In this document: piece by piece, positions 54,316 to 62,725 of the stretch | Layout: each line of letters starts with the position of its first letter | Numbering within the stretch: the stretch's first letter is position 1 | Source of the DNA: Catalinimonas sp038039535 | Lineage (GTDB): Bacteria; Bacteroidota; Bacteroidia; Cytophagales; Cyclobacteriaceae | DNA: 64,000 nucleotides | Direction: 5' to 3' | Assembly (NCBI RefSeq): GCF_038039535.1 | Contig: NZ_JBBPHP010000011.1 | Location: 114,023 to 178,022, forward strand | The notes under the pieces: generated by a model | Database searches by the model: none | What the model saw: only the letters and a program-made list of their open reading frames with translations | Told to the model about the DNA's origin: nothing | Made by a program: the position numbers and the translations under genes

Positions 54316-54636
54316 ATGGAAAATGATAAAGCCAACATACTTTCACTTATCAAATCTGCTATTCACAGAAAAAATCCTGAGGCTGAAGTGATCTTGTTTG
54401 GCTCTCGAGCCAGAGGACAGGAGCATAAACATTCGGATTGGGATATTTTAGTATTATTAGATATGCCTACTGTAGACAGAAAGACCGAGAAAGAATATCG
54501 CGAGGCATTGTTTGATGTGGAACTGGAAACAGGAGAAGCGATTTCAACTTTTGTTTTTTCCCGGCAGGATTGGGAAAGCAGGCATGCTATTACACCTTTG
54601 TTTGAGAACATACAGAAAGAGGGAGTGCGCTTATAA
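54316..54636 (+). CDS. MNT-type nucleotidyltransferase, putative antitoxin
   Basis: A 106-residue protein of the minimal nucleotidyltransferase class. ATG 54316 (MENDKANILS) is preferred over 54274. It keeps the catalytic signature FGSRARGQEHKHSDWDILVL with the two Asp of the SDxD block. In type VII (MntA/HepT) systems such proteins AMPylate and silence the HEPN partner. The stop overlaps the HEPN ATG by one base (TAATG). The MNT gene is intact whereas its HEPN partner is frameshifted. Confidence 0.85.
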   Translation: MENDKANILSLIKSAIHRKNPEAEVILFGSRARGQEHKHSDWDILVLLDMPTVDRKTEKEYREALFDVELETGEAISTFVFSRQDWESRHAITPLFENIQKEGVRL

Positions 54637-55030
54637 TGCCAGGAAGCAAACAAGACTATATAAAGTACCGCATAGAGAAGTCTGAGGAAATTTACCAGGA
54701 CGCAGTACTGCTTGCTGAAAATGAGCGATGGAATTCTTGTATCAACAGGCTGTATTATTCAAGTTTTTATCTGCTCAGCGCTTTGCTTTACCAGCAGGGC
54801 ATCAAAGCAGAGACCCATAATGGAACCAAGACACAATTCTTTTTACATTTTGTAAAAAAAGGATTGACAAGCAAAGAATACGGCAAAATTATTCCCACTT
54901 ATTTGACTGGAGGCAGGAAACGGACTATGCGGACTTTGTAGAGTTTGACCGGGATACCGTAATCCCTCTCTTGGATCAGGTACAAGCTTTTAATAATGAA
55001 ATCAAACGTCTTCTTAAGAGAAAATCATAA
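54636..55030 (+). pseudogene. HEPN-domain gene with one-base frameshift
   Basis: As read, the frame ends at 54941 with an aberrant KRTMRTL tail. Adding one T at about 54890 restores the family sequence: GKIYSHLFDWRQETDYADFV and on, 43 more codons to a TAA at 55030. The N-terminal half shows NRLYYSSFYLLSALLYQQG near 34 and ETHNGTKTQFFLHFVKKG near 58, typical of HEPN (PF05168-like) proteins. The shift lies in an AAAATT/ATT stretch, so it could be a true deletion or a sequencing error. Overlaps MNT by one base. Confidence 0.8.
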
Positions 55031-55088
55031 GAGATGGATATCAATAAAACCATTCTGTAAGAACAGCTTCCATTATTATCCCCAAAGC

Positions 55089-55118
55089 GCCATGAAGAGG
55101 TCAGTGGAGACACTGACC
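55089..55118. repeat. Hairpin element, GGTCAGTG family copy
   Basis: Perfect 8-bp arms GGTCAGTG (55099-55106) and CACTGACC (55111-55118) with loop GAGA. The preceding ten bases are shared with 52465-52474. Note that the loop of the 52.48 kb copy is TCTC, the reverse complement of GAGA. A degenerate further copy (GTCGGTGAGACAC) occurs at 57492-57504. Confidence 0.65.
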
Positions 55119-55198
55119 ACGGCGAGGGAAGTTTTCCTTAGATGCTTAAGATAAATTCATCTGCTTCTCTACACTTCTTACCCCCCTGTCATCCCGTC

Positions 55199-55390
55199 AG
55201 GGATTTTTTTTTGGTTTGGAATGGGAAATTAATGAATAGCTTCACATTATTTTATGAGTAGTAGCTTGAAGTTCTGTTCTGATGCAGATGTAGCTTTTTT
55301 AGCTCCCAATGAGCCTTAAGCCTTTAAATATTTCTTCAAACCATCAGCGGGTTCCATCCGGGGCACGTAGCCTGGATGACAGAAGGGGAG
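55199..55390. repeat. Direct repeat copy B flanking MNT/HEPN pair
   Basis: Partner of copy A (54043-54235), same orientation, 1156 bases apart by unit start. Anchors at 55214-55228 and 55330-55390, the latter identical over 61 bases except one A/G change. Copy B starts about 170 bases after the end of the HEPN pseudogene. The rest of this intergenic gap (55391-55564) shows nothing I can name. Confidence 0.8.
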
Positions 55391-55564
55391 GGGTTTATTG
55401 TATCCTCTCAATAAGCGCTAAGGGAATAAGTGATTCTACATGCTAATTTCATTTGCATGAATCGTAGTATTCACATTAACACTGTATTTAATCTAGATTT
55501 TTAATAAAAATTCATATATATTTTGTGTCAGTTTGAATTAATAAACTATATGACTAACTAACCT

Positions 55565-57307
55565 ATGTCTACTCAACAATTAGATGAATTTGTTACTTCT
55601 CATAGTTATGCTTATCAAAATAGCAGAAATCAGATTAAATATACTGTTGAGCTAAAGCATTCAAAACTTAAAGACCACAAAGTATTTTCTTCATTAGACA
55701 AATACATTCTTCAAAATAAAGTTGATAATCAACTTGAAAAGTGGCAAGAGAAATGGGAAAAAGAACAAGAAAAACTGCAGAAATATAGGGAAAAGGAAGC
55801 TGAAAAAAGAGATAAAGAAAATAAACTTAAGGAGGCCAAAGATGCTACTTTAGAAGCTGAAAGAAAGCTTAAAGAAGTGGAAGACCTCTTACTTTTTACT
55901 CTTGAAGTAGATGATGCTGTGAACTGGGAGTCAGTTAAGGACCATCGTAAATATAGTAAGCCAAAACCGCAACAACCTATAAAACCGAAACTCAAAGAGT
56001 ATCCTGTTGAACCTACACCTTCAAATGTAGAATTTAAGCCAGTGCTTTCCTTTTTGGATAAGATTATTCCTTCCTTAAGAAGAAAAAAGGAAGAAGACGC
56101 TTATAAGAAATTTCAGGAGTCACATAGAAAATGGAGAGAAAGTTATCATGAAATAAATCATGCAAATAAAGAGAAAGAGCATAAATACGTGAACGAAGTT
56201 AAACAATGGGAAGAAGAAGTTAGACAGTGGCAGGCTAAAGGAGAGGAGTTCTATCAATTGCAGAAAGAAAGAAATTTACGTATTGATCAACTCAGAATTG
56301 ATTATCAAAATAAAGAACCAAATGCTATTGCCGAGTATTGCGACATAGTTTTGGCTAACTCAATATATCCTGAGACTTTTCCAAAGAACTATGAAATTGA
56401 ATTTAACGCTGACAACGGAATACTACTCATAGAATATACTCTTCCCTCCATAGATGATATGCCTAAACTGAAAGAAATAAAATACATTAAAACAAATGAT
56501 GAATTTAAAGAATCTCATCTTTCTGAAAATCAGATAATGAAAATGTATGATAATACTTTATACAATGTTACACTCAGAACACTTCATGAAGTATTTGAGG
56601 CAGATGTTGTAGACGGGGTTGATGCTATAAATCTTAACGGATGGGTGGAATCAATAAATCCAGCAACAGGGATAGAAGAAAGAAAGTGTATACTTTCAAT
56701 CAATGCTAATAAGGAAGAATTTCTAAAAATAAATTTAGCAAATGTAGACCCTAAGGCTTGTTTTAAACAATTTAAAGGGGTAGGAAGCTCAAAGCTAAGT
56801 TCACTTTCACCAATTAAACCTTTAATGACGATTAATAGGGAAGATAAACGTTTCTCTGAGCATTATAGTGTTACTGAAGGGATGGATGAGAGCACTAATC
56901 TTGCTACTATGGGTTGGGAAGACTTTGAGCATTTGATCAGAGAGCTATTTGAAAAGGAATTTAATCAAAGTGGTGGAGAAGTAAGAATTACCCAAGCTAG
57001 CCGGGATGGTGGAGTGGATGCAGTCGCTTTTGATCCAGATCCTATCAGAGGAGGTAAGATTGTTATTCAAGCGAAAAGATATACAAATACTGTAGGGGTA
57101 TCTGCAGTAAGAGATTTGTTTGGCACAGTGATGAATGAAGGTGCTTCCAAAGGAATTTTAGTAACTACATCAGATTATGGGCCTGATGCATATACTTTTG
57201 CAAAGGATAAGCCTCTCACCTTATTAAATGGTTCTAACTTACTATATCTCCTTGGGAAACATGGCCAGAAAGCTAGAATTGATATTAAGGAAGCAAAATT
57301 AAAATAA
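55565..57307 (+). CDS. Mrr-type restriction endonuclease with long coiled-coil N-terminus
   Basis: A 580-residue cytoplasmic protein. Residues about 55-105 and 170-245 are long Glu/Lys coiled coils (WQEKWEKEQEKLQKYREKEA). A mixed central domain lies at 265-430. The C-terminal Mrr_cat domain (about 450-575) shows MGWEDFEHLIRELFEKEF, Asp in DGGVDAVAFD and the QAK triad in KIVIQAKRY, then DLFGTVMNEGASKGILVTT. Such domains cut modified or foreign DNA. No methylase or specificity gene is adjacent, so it would be a stand-alone type IV-like or recruited effector. Frame is intact and A/T-rich. Confidence 0.82.
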   Translation: MSTQQLDEFVTSHSYAYQNSRNQIKYTVELKHSKLKDHKVFSSLDKYILQNKVDNQLEKWQEKWEKEQEKLQKYREKEAEKRDKENKLKEAKDATLEAERKLKEVEDLLLFTLEVDDAVNWESVKDHRKYSKPKPQQPIKPKLKEYPVEPTPSNVEFKPVLSFLDKIIPSLRRKKEEDAYKKFQESHRKWRESYHEINHANKEKEHKYVNEVKQWEEEVRQWQAKGEEFYQLQKERNLRIDQLRIDYQNKEPNAIAEYCDIVLANSIYPETFPKNYEIEFNADNGILLIEYTLPSIDDMPKLKEIKYIKTNDEFKESHLSENQIMKMYDNTLYNVTLRTLHEVFEADVVDGVDAINLNGWVESINPATGIEERKCILSINANKEEFLKINLANVDPKACFKQFKGVGSSKLSSLSPIKPLMTINREDKRFSEHYSVTEGMDESTNLATMGWEDFEHLIRELFEKEFNQSGGEVRITQASRDGGVDAVAFDPDPIRGGKIVIQAKRYTNTVGVSAVRDLFGTVMNEGASKGILVTTSDYGPDAYTFAKDKPLTLLNGSNLLYLLGKHGQKARIDIKEAKLK

Positions 57308-57547
57308 ATTTGATTTTAAAGTAGATACTCCCAAATCTGTAAAAACATATAAGCTGGTTTTTGCTACTTCTGAATTGCTGACTTTCCTATGCCTTCCCCC
57401 TCATCCCCTGAAGTAATGTACATCTCCGGCATTTGCGATAATGATGGGCTTTTGTGCTTTCAGATGATTTATAAGTCCTGGCTAAAAACTCGTCGGTGAG
57501 ACACAAGCGATAGCGTGATAAATAAAAAAAGAGCATAAACGCCGTAA

Positions 57548-57808
57548 ATGCGCTTAGTTTACTCATTATCAGGGAGTTTTGTGGGCAAAAAAATCCTCTG
57601 TAATACCGATTACAAAGTACGCTGTAATAATGCAGAAAACAGTACGCAGGAGAAAAATCAGGTGATTAAGGACTTGAGAGCCTGGTATGGAGAATTTCGT
57701 AAGCTGGCGCGTATCGCTTTCAAGGATAATCCGCAGGTATTGGAGTCTTTTGGGATGGTAGTGTCCACGCAGCGGAAGAAAAAGGTGGAAAGTCCAGTTA
57801 AAGAATAA
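57548..57808 (+). pseudogene. Probable 3' remnant of a larger conserved gene
   Basis: An 86-codon ORF whose second half VIKDLRAWYGEFRKLARIAF … NPQVLESFG resembles the C-terminal helical end of a conserved Bacteroidota protein about 200 residues long. The first 35 residues look random and follow a hairpin-like scar (57492-57504), so only the end of the original gene seems to survive. No proper start context. Could also be a small real gene; I lean to a remnant. Confidence 0.4.
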
Positions 57809-57813
57809 AAAAA

Positions 57814-57850
57814 GAACTGCCGCCCTGAAATCTATTCAGGGTGGCAGTTC
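57814..57850 (-). terminator. Terminator of the OmpH/Skp gene
   Basis: 16-bp stem (57814-57829 and 57835-57850, one G-U pair) followed on the minus strand by a run of U (plus-strand A run 57807-57813). It is 19 bases past the gene's stop. Confidence 0.85.
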
Positions 57851-57869
57851 TCTATGCAAAAAGATTAAA

Positions 57870-58511
57870 TTAATTAGCCGCAGCGGTAGTATCGGCAGGG
57901 GTTTCTGCGGTATTTTCAGCCGCATCCAGGCCTTTATAACGCTTATTGAGTCCTTCCACAACAGTTTTGGTGATATCCAGGCTGTCGTCAGCATATAATA
58001 CCCCACTGTTTTTGGTATAAGTCAATACCACCTTGAAATTCTGGTCGGTACCATATTCTTCCAGGTAATCGGCTACTTTGTCATACAGTTCTTCCTGTAC
58101 TTTCGCTTCGTCTTGCATCAGCTGGTTGCTTAGGTTCTGCTGATACTGCATAAGGTTCTGCTGCTTCTTCATCAGGTCTTCTTCCAGCGCGCGCGCCTGG
58201 TTCATGGTCATGGTACCGGCATTACGCTGAAAAGCGGTGATTTCACCTTGCAAACCTTTAGCACGGTTTTCATAATCGGCCTGTAGCTTCTGTGCTTTCT
58301 CTTCCAACTCAGCTCTTTTGTCTTTGAAGAAGTCATAGTTCTCCAGCAAAGTATCTGAGTTGACATAAGCAATTTTAGGCATGGCTCCGGCAGCGCTTGT
58401 GCCAGCAGTTTCTTCAGCCTGGGCAGGGCTATCACCACTAAAGTGCAGCACATAAAGATAGATGACAGCGACTGCCAAAATACCGTTAAGGATTAAGGAT
58501 AAGTTTTTCAC
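57870..58511 (-). CDS. OmpH/Skp-like periplasmic chaperone
   Basis: A 213-residue exported protein starting at a GTG (58511) that heads MKNLSLILNGILAVAVIYLY, a signal anchor. The core (residues 45-185) has the Skp pattern: IAYVNSDTLLENYDFFKD, a long helical hairpin with ELEEKAQKLQADYENRAKG and QNLMQYQQNLSNQL, and a strand KVVLTYTKNSGVLYAD. The C-terminus is Ala/Thr-rich and disordered. Skp holds unfolded outer-membrane proteins on their way to Bam. Usually found next to bamA; not so here. Confidence 0.88.
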   Translation of the reverse strand: MKNLSLILNGILAVAVIYLYVLHFSGDSPAQAEETAGTSAAGAMPKIAYVNSDTLLENYDFFKDKRAELEEKAQKLQADYENRAKGLQGEITAFQRNAGTMTMNQARALEEDLMKKQQNLMQYQQNLSNQLMQDEAKVQEELYDKVADYLEEYGTDQNFKVVLTYTKNSGVLYADDSLDITKTVVEGLNKRYKGLDAAENTAETPADTTAAAN

Positions 58512-58677
58512 GATAAACTCTTTTGTTGTTTACAATTTCAAATGAATTACAAATATAAGTAAAGCAAAACGAATGTAATACAACCTTAGGGCTTCAAATC
58601 TGAATTAACGTTTAAAGTAAAGGTTGTAATAGCTCATGCGCTAGAAACTAAAAAGATATGATTAAAATTCCACAAAA

Positions 58678-58707
58678 AAACTCTTCTCCAAGAATGAAGA
58701 AGAGTTT
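58678..58707 (-). terminator. Terminator of the MFS gene
   Basis: 10-bp perfect inverted repeat (58678-58687 and 58698-58707) followed on the minus strand by a U run (plus-strand A run 58674-58680). It lies 33 bases past the MFS stop. Confidence 0.75.
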
Positions 58708-58740
58708 GATAATGAATGTTTTAGCAAACAGATAATAAGT

Positions 58741-60003
58741 CTACACCGCTTTTGTCTCCGCAATACCTTCGGCAGTGGTATCATCGCTGCTTGCTGTAGG
58801 TTTTTTGACACCTTTTTTCTCTTTAAAGAAAATAGTGAAAAGTACCAGTACAATAACCGATAATACAGCAGGTACTAACCATATCTGATCCCACAAATAC
58901 CTCTTGACATCATCTGATATCACAGTATTAGCCTCTACGATGATACCTGAGAGCCAGGAGCCGATGAACATACCTACGCCATAGGTCGCAAAGGTGATCA
59001 ATCCCTGCGCGGAGTTCTTTACCGCTTTAGGTGCCCGCTCATCCACATAGATTTGTCCGGTCACGAAGAAAAAGTCATAGCAGATACCATGCAGGATGAT
59101 ACCTCCATAGAGCATCCATACCAGTTCGGTAGGATTGCCAAACATAAAGAGCGCATAGCGTGCTCCCCAGGCGGCCATACCTACTATTAGCATAATTTTG
59201 TAACCAAACCTTTTGAAAAAGAAGGGCATCAGCAAAAGAAACAGAATTTCAGACATCTGGCCCATGGTCATTTTCCCCGCAGCATTCTCTACGCCTATAT
59301 CATTGAGGAAAAGGTTGGCAAAACTGTAGTAAAACGATAAGGGAATACAAATGAGCAGTGAAGCAATAAATAAAACGGCGAAAGAACGGTCTTTCATCAG
59401 TTTTAAAGCATCCAGTCCCAGGATATCCTTCACACTGGCTTTTTGACCCTTACTTTTAGGCGGAGTATGGGGTAAAGTAAAGCAATACAGACCCATGACT
59501 ACTGAAGATCCGGCAGCGATAAGGATAGGTGTATTTAGTGCTTCAATATCCAGATAACCTACAATCAATCCTACGATAATCCAGCTGATGGTGCCCACCA
59601 CTCTTATGGCGGGGAACTGCTCACCGGGGTTTTCCATATTTTCAAAGGAAAGAGAATTGGTGAGCGCAATGGTAGGCATAAAGCAAAGGGTATAGGCAAT
59701 GATGACCGGATAAAAAAGACTGAAATCTTCAATCTGTGCCAGCCAGTAGAGCAAGCCTGCTCCGAGAAGGTGCAAAACTGCCAGTACTCGTTCAGTAGGA
59801 AAGAAGCGGTCGGCCACCATACCCACAAAGAAGGGAGAAATCATGGCAGCTATCGCAAATGCACTGTAAGCCAGCCCAATTTGTGACCCTTCAAACTTAA
59901 GGGTAACGCCCAGATAAGTGCCTAAGGTTACGTACCATGCTCCCCAGACAAAAAATTGCAGGAACATCATTCCTGATAGCTGCATACGAGTTTTTATAGT
60001 CAT
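58741..60003 (-). CDS. NupG-like nucleoside MFS transporter
   Basis: A 420-residue inner-membrane protein with 12 hydrophobic helices. The front MFLQFFVWGAWYVTLGTYL and the conserved PTIALTNSLSFENM near 112, HTPPKSKGQK in the central loop and FGNPTELVWMLYGGIILHG near 285 are typical of the nucleoside:H+ symporter (NupG) family of MFS. It likely imports nucleosides or related metabolites. The C-terminus is acidic and disordered. Single gene between two terminators. Confidence 0.88.
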   Translation of the reverse strand: MTIKTRMQLSGMMFLQFFVWGAWYVTLGTYLGVTLKFEGSQIGLAYSAFAIAAMISPFFVGMVADRFFPTERVLAVLHLLGAGLLYWLAQIEDFSLFYPVIIAYTLCFMPTIALTNSLSFENMENPGEQFPAIRVVGTISWIIVGLIVGYLDIEALNTPILIAAGSSVVMGLYCFTLPHTPPKSKGQKASVKDILGLDALKLMKDRSFAVLFIASLLICIPLSFYYSFANLFLNDIGVENAAGKMTMGQMSEILFLLLMPFFFKRFGYKIMLIVGMAAWGARYALFMFGNPTELVWMLYGGIILHGICYDFFFVTGQIYVDERAPKAVKNSAQGLITFATYGVGMFIGSWLSGIIVEANTVISDDVKRYLWDQIWLVPAVLSVIVLVLFTIFFKEKKGVKKPTASSDDTTAEGIAETKAV

Positions 60004-60130
60004 AGCCGGATAGTTTAATTGATGTCAGACTCAGTTCTTATATCGCCTTGAACCTAGTATATAATTTAGCTTTCAAATTAGCCGTAAATTGTAGGATTCC
60101 AAAAAAATAGAAAGCCTGAATCACAAAAAA

Positions 60131-60149
60131 AGCTCCTTTTGCAGGAGCT
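60131..60149 (-). terminator. Terminator of the MacA/HlyD-type gene
   Basis: 7-bp stem (60131-60137, 60143-60149) with a minus-strand U run (plus-strand A run 60125-60131). It begins 34 bases past the stop. Confidence 0.72.
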
Positions 60150-60182
60150 GGATGGTACATGCAGATAATATGTATAAAGCGA

Positions 60183-61571
60183 TTAATTAGCAGGAGGACC
60201 GAAGTTACGGTTATTGTTTTCAGCTTTTTTTATCTCGCTACCATCTTTGAGTTGCTGAGAAATGGCAATGTATGGCCCTGAGACTACCCTGTCTCCTTCG
60301 GAAAGTCCCTCCAGTATTTCAATATTCTCATAATCACTGATGCCTGTCCTGACATTGACCCGTTCTACAGTATTTTCACCCTTAACTCTAAACACTACTT
60401 CAGTCATGTTCTCTTCTTCTGAGAAAGATGTATCTTCTTCATTTTCATTGTTAGCTTCTCCTTCCTGGTTTTGATCTTCTGCCGGGGCCGAAGCATTGGT
60501 AGGGCGGGTAGTAACGGCTGCCAAAGGTACAGATAGGGTGTTTTCTTTCTTTTGGGTGATGATGTCCACGCTGGCCGTCATACCCGGACGAAAAGGGTAT
60601 TGCTTTTCATCAAGCAGGTCCTGATAAGATTCATTAAGCAATAGGATACGCACTTCAAACTCAGTCACCGCTTCGGCGGTAACCTTTTCGTTGGCAGTGC
60701 TGGCGATGGAGGTTACTACGCCTTTAAATTCTTTATCCATATAAGAATAAGCGTCTACATCTACAATGGCGGTGTCGCCCAAATCTACCCGGATGATGTC
60801 ATTTTCGTTTACATCCACCCTTACTTCCATGCGGTTGAGGTCCGCAATGCGCAGCATCTCAGTGCCTGCCATTTGCGAAGTACCTACTACGCGTTCGCCC
60901 TGTTCTACGTCCAGTTTGGATACGATACCGCTCACCGGCGCATAAATATTAGTTAAGGAAAGGTTCTCGCGCGCTTCTTCTACCGATGCTTCGGCACTTT
61001 TGACTGCGAAGCGAGCCGCTTCTACACTTTGGCGAGCAGATTCAAGTTCCTGCTTGGCTACCTGAAAATTACTTTCGGCAGTTTCAAAGTCAGCATCGGA
61101 GATAACATTGTCATCATAGAGGGATTTGTTCCGCTGATAAGCGGCCTGGGCCTGCGTAAACTGAGCTTCAGCGCTGGCAGCTCGTGCTTCGGACTGTGCA
61201 AGATTAGCTCTTTGCTGATTGAGCGTAGCTAAGGTTCGTGAAACTACCGACTCAAAGTTATCGGGACGAATCTTCACCAGCAGGGCACCCATGGCTACGG
61301 AATCACCCTCCTCAATATTGAGTTCTATGATTTCACCCGGTACTTCGGGAGATATTTTTACTTCTTTTTCAGGTTGTATCGTACCGGAGGCAGTCACCCT
61401 TTCTACAATCGTACGAGGTCTCACCTGGGCAAAATTGACGGCAATAACGTCATCTTTGCCAATCCACCCCAGTTGTTTGGCTGCGAATAGCAGACCTATA
61501 ATGATGACTGCCACAATCCCAATGATGAGGACTGGATTTCTTTTTTTCTTTTTCTTTGTTTGTACAGGCAT
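60183..61571 (-). CDS. MacA/HlyD-type efflux adaptor
   Basis: A 462-residue membrane-fusion protein with an uncleaved anchor after a Lys-rich leader. ATG 61571 (MPVQTKKKKKRNP) is preferred over 61613. Lipoyl half motifs lie at GEIIELNIEEGDSV near 78 and NIYAPVSGIVSKLDVEQGERV near 210, with a helical hairpin between; the barrel domain follows and an acidic Glu/Asn insert (EEDTSFSEEEN) near 390. It carries substrate for an ABC or RND pump, but no such pump is adjacent and a terminator follows, so the partner is elsewhere. Confidence 0.9.
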   Translation of the reverse strand: MPVQTKKKKKRNPVLIIGIVAVIIIGLLFAAKQLGWIGKDDVIAVNFAQVRPRTIVERVTASGTIQPEKEVKISPEVPGEIIELNIEEGDSVAMGALLVKIRPDNFESVVSRTLATLNQQRANLAQSEARAASAEAQFTQAQAAYQRNKSLYDDNVISDADFETAESNFQVAKQELESARQSVEAARFAVKSAEASVEEARENLSLTNIYAPVSGIVSKLDVEQGERVVGTSQMAGTEMLRIADLNRMEVRVDVNENDIIRVDLGDTAIVDVDAYSYMDKEFKGVVTSIASTANEKVTAEAVTEFEVRILLLNESYQDLLDEKQYPFRPGMTASVDIITQKKENTLSVPLAAVTTRPTNASAPAEDQNQEGEANNENEEDTSFSEEENMTEVVFRVKGENTVERVNVRTGISDYENIEILEGLSEGDRVVSGPYIAISQQLKDGSEIKKAENNNRNFGPPAN

Positions 61572-61687
61572 AAGGCAAGTGCTTACTTGAGTTTGTAAAT
61601 TAGCATTTCTCACTGTAAATTTTTAAAAGTATGTGCGAAAAACTACTAGTTTTTTTATAAGTGTTATCAATTAAAAATGAATAAGCA

Positions 61688-62380
61688 ATGGAAAAGATAG
61701 TCGTATTGTCCGGATCGGGGATCAGTGCAGAGAGTGGTATCCCAACTTTTCGTGATTCGGGAGGCTTATGGGAAGGTTATGACATTAATGATGTAGCTAC
61801 GCCTCAGGCCTGGGCTAAAAACCCACAGCTGGTGCTGGAATTTTATAATCAGAGAAGAAAGGCAGCATCGGAGGCTAAACCCAATGCTGGTCACCTCAGC
61901 CTTGTGGAATTAGAGAAATACTTTGATGTGGTGATTATTACCCAGAATGTTGACGCACTGCATGAAAGGGCAGGATCTTCCAAAGTAATTCATCTGCATG
62001 GTGAGTTAAATAAATCACGCAGTACTTTGGATGAAAACCTGATATATGATATTGAAGGTTGGGAAATTAAATGGGGAGAGAAGTGTGAGAGAGGATCACA
62101 GCTAAGGCCTCATATCGTTTGGTTTGGTGAAATGGTGCCTATGATGGAAGTAGCTTATAATGAAGTAGTTAAAGCTGATTTTTTTATTGTAGTAGGCACT
62201 TCACTGCAAGTATATCCGGCAGCAGGATTACTGTACGACGTTACTCCCGGAACCCCAATCTATATTGTCGACCCCATGACACCAGAGTACAGAGAACAGC
62301 CTTATATTACCCCATTAAAAGAATCAGCCAGTACTGGATTACCGAAATTGGTGGCCCAACTGATAAAAGAGGCACAGTAA
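61688..62380 (+). CDS. cobB: Sirtuin (NAD-dependent deacylase) without zinc cysteines
   Basis: A 230-residue sirtuin: NAD-binding GSGISAESGIPTFRDSGGLW at residues 9-27, TQNVDALHERAGS near 96 and catalytic His in HLHGE near 111, GTSLQVYPAAGLL near 174. Where ordinary CobB proteins have four zinc-binding Cys after the His, this one has a single Cys (near 137) and reads RSTLDENLIYDIEGWE instead. It therefore keeps the Rossmann and catalytic core but not a classical zinc ribbon. Protein deacetylase, deacylase or ADP-ribosyl related activity is open. Confidence 0.88.
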   Translation: MEKIVVLSGSGISAESGIPTFRDSGGLWEGYDINDVATPQAWAKNPQLVLEFYNQRRKAASEAKPNAGHLSLVELEKYFDVVIITQNVDALHERAGSSKVIHLHGELNKSRSTLDENLIYDIEGWEIKWGEKCERGSQLRPHIVWFGEMVPMMEVAYNEVVKADFFIVVGTSLQVYPAAGLLYDVTPGTPIYIVDPMTPEYREQPYITPLKESASTGLPKLVAQLIKEAQ

Positions 62381-62508
62381 TGGTTGTTTATCATGTGGTA
62401 GTAAATATTGATGTCAAAAATTTTTCAGCAAAAAATTTATAAAAGCTTTAAACGTTAATGAGAAATCAGGTGTCATACTAACAAACCAACAACTAAACTC
62501 ATTCGCAT

Positions 62509-62715
62509 ATGAAAACCGGCAACCGATCTTTGCGAAACTTTTTTGTAAAAGAACCTAAGTTTTCAATTTTGATCGTATTGATTGCGATTATCTTATTGAT
62601 TGCTATTTTTTTTACCACAGATTTTAGCGCTGTTTCCTCTTTTTCTTTTTCCTTCTCTGAAATTAAGTTTCCTCATTTAAATCTCCCGCTGGATACGCAG
62701 TGCAGATTATTCTAA
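62509..62715 (+). CDS. Small membrane protein, unknown
   Basis: A 68-residue protein: basic N-terminus (KTGNRSLRNFFVKEPK) and one hydrophobic helix (FSILIVLIAIILLIAIFF), then a Ser/Phe-rich tail. Good candidate for a small anchored protein, with a 120-base leader; no homologue recognised. Its tail abuts the convergent fabH stop within 10 bases. Confidence 0.5.
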   Translation: MKTGNRSLRNFFVKEPKFSILIVLIAIILLIAIFFTTDFSAVSSFSFSFSEIKFPHLNLPLDTQCRLF

Positions 62716-62725
62716 ATTAAGCCCT

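Noticed and set aside
54885..54895. Programmed -1 frameshift in the HEPN gene
   Set aside because: The site C-AAA-ATT is not a proper slippery heptamer and homologous HEPN genes are expected in one frame; a deletion or sequence error is simpler.
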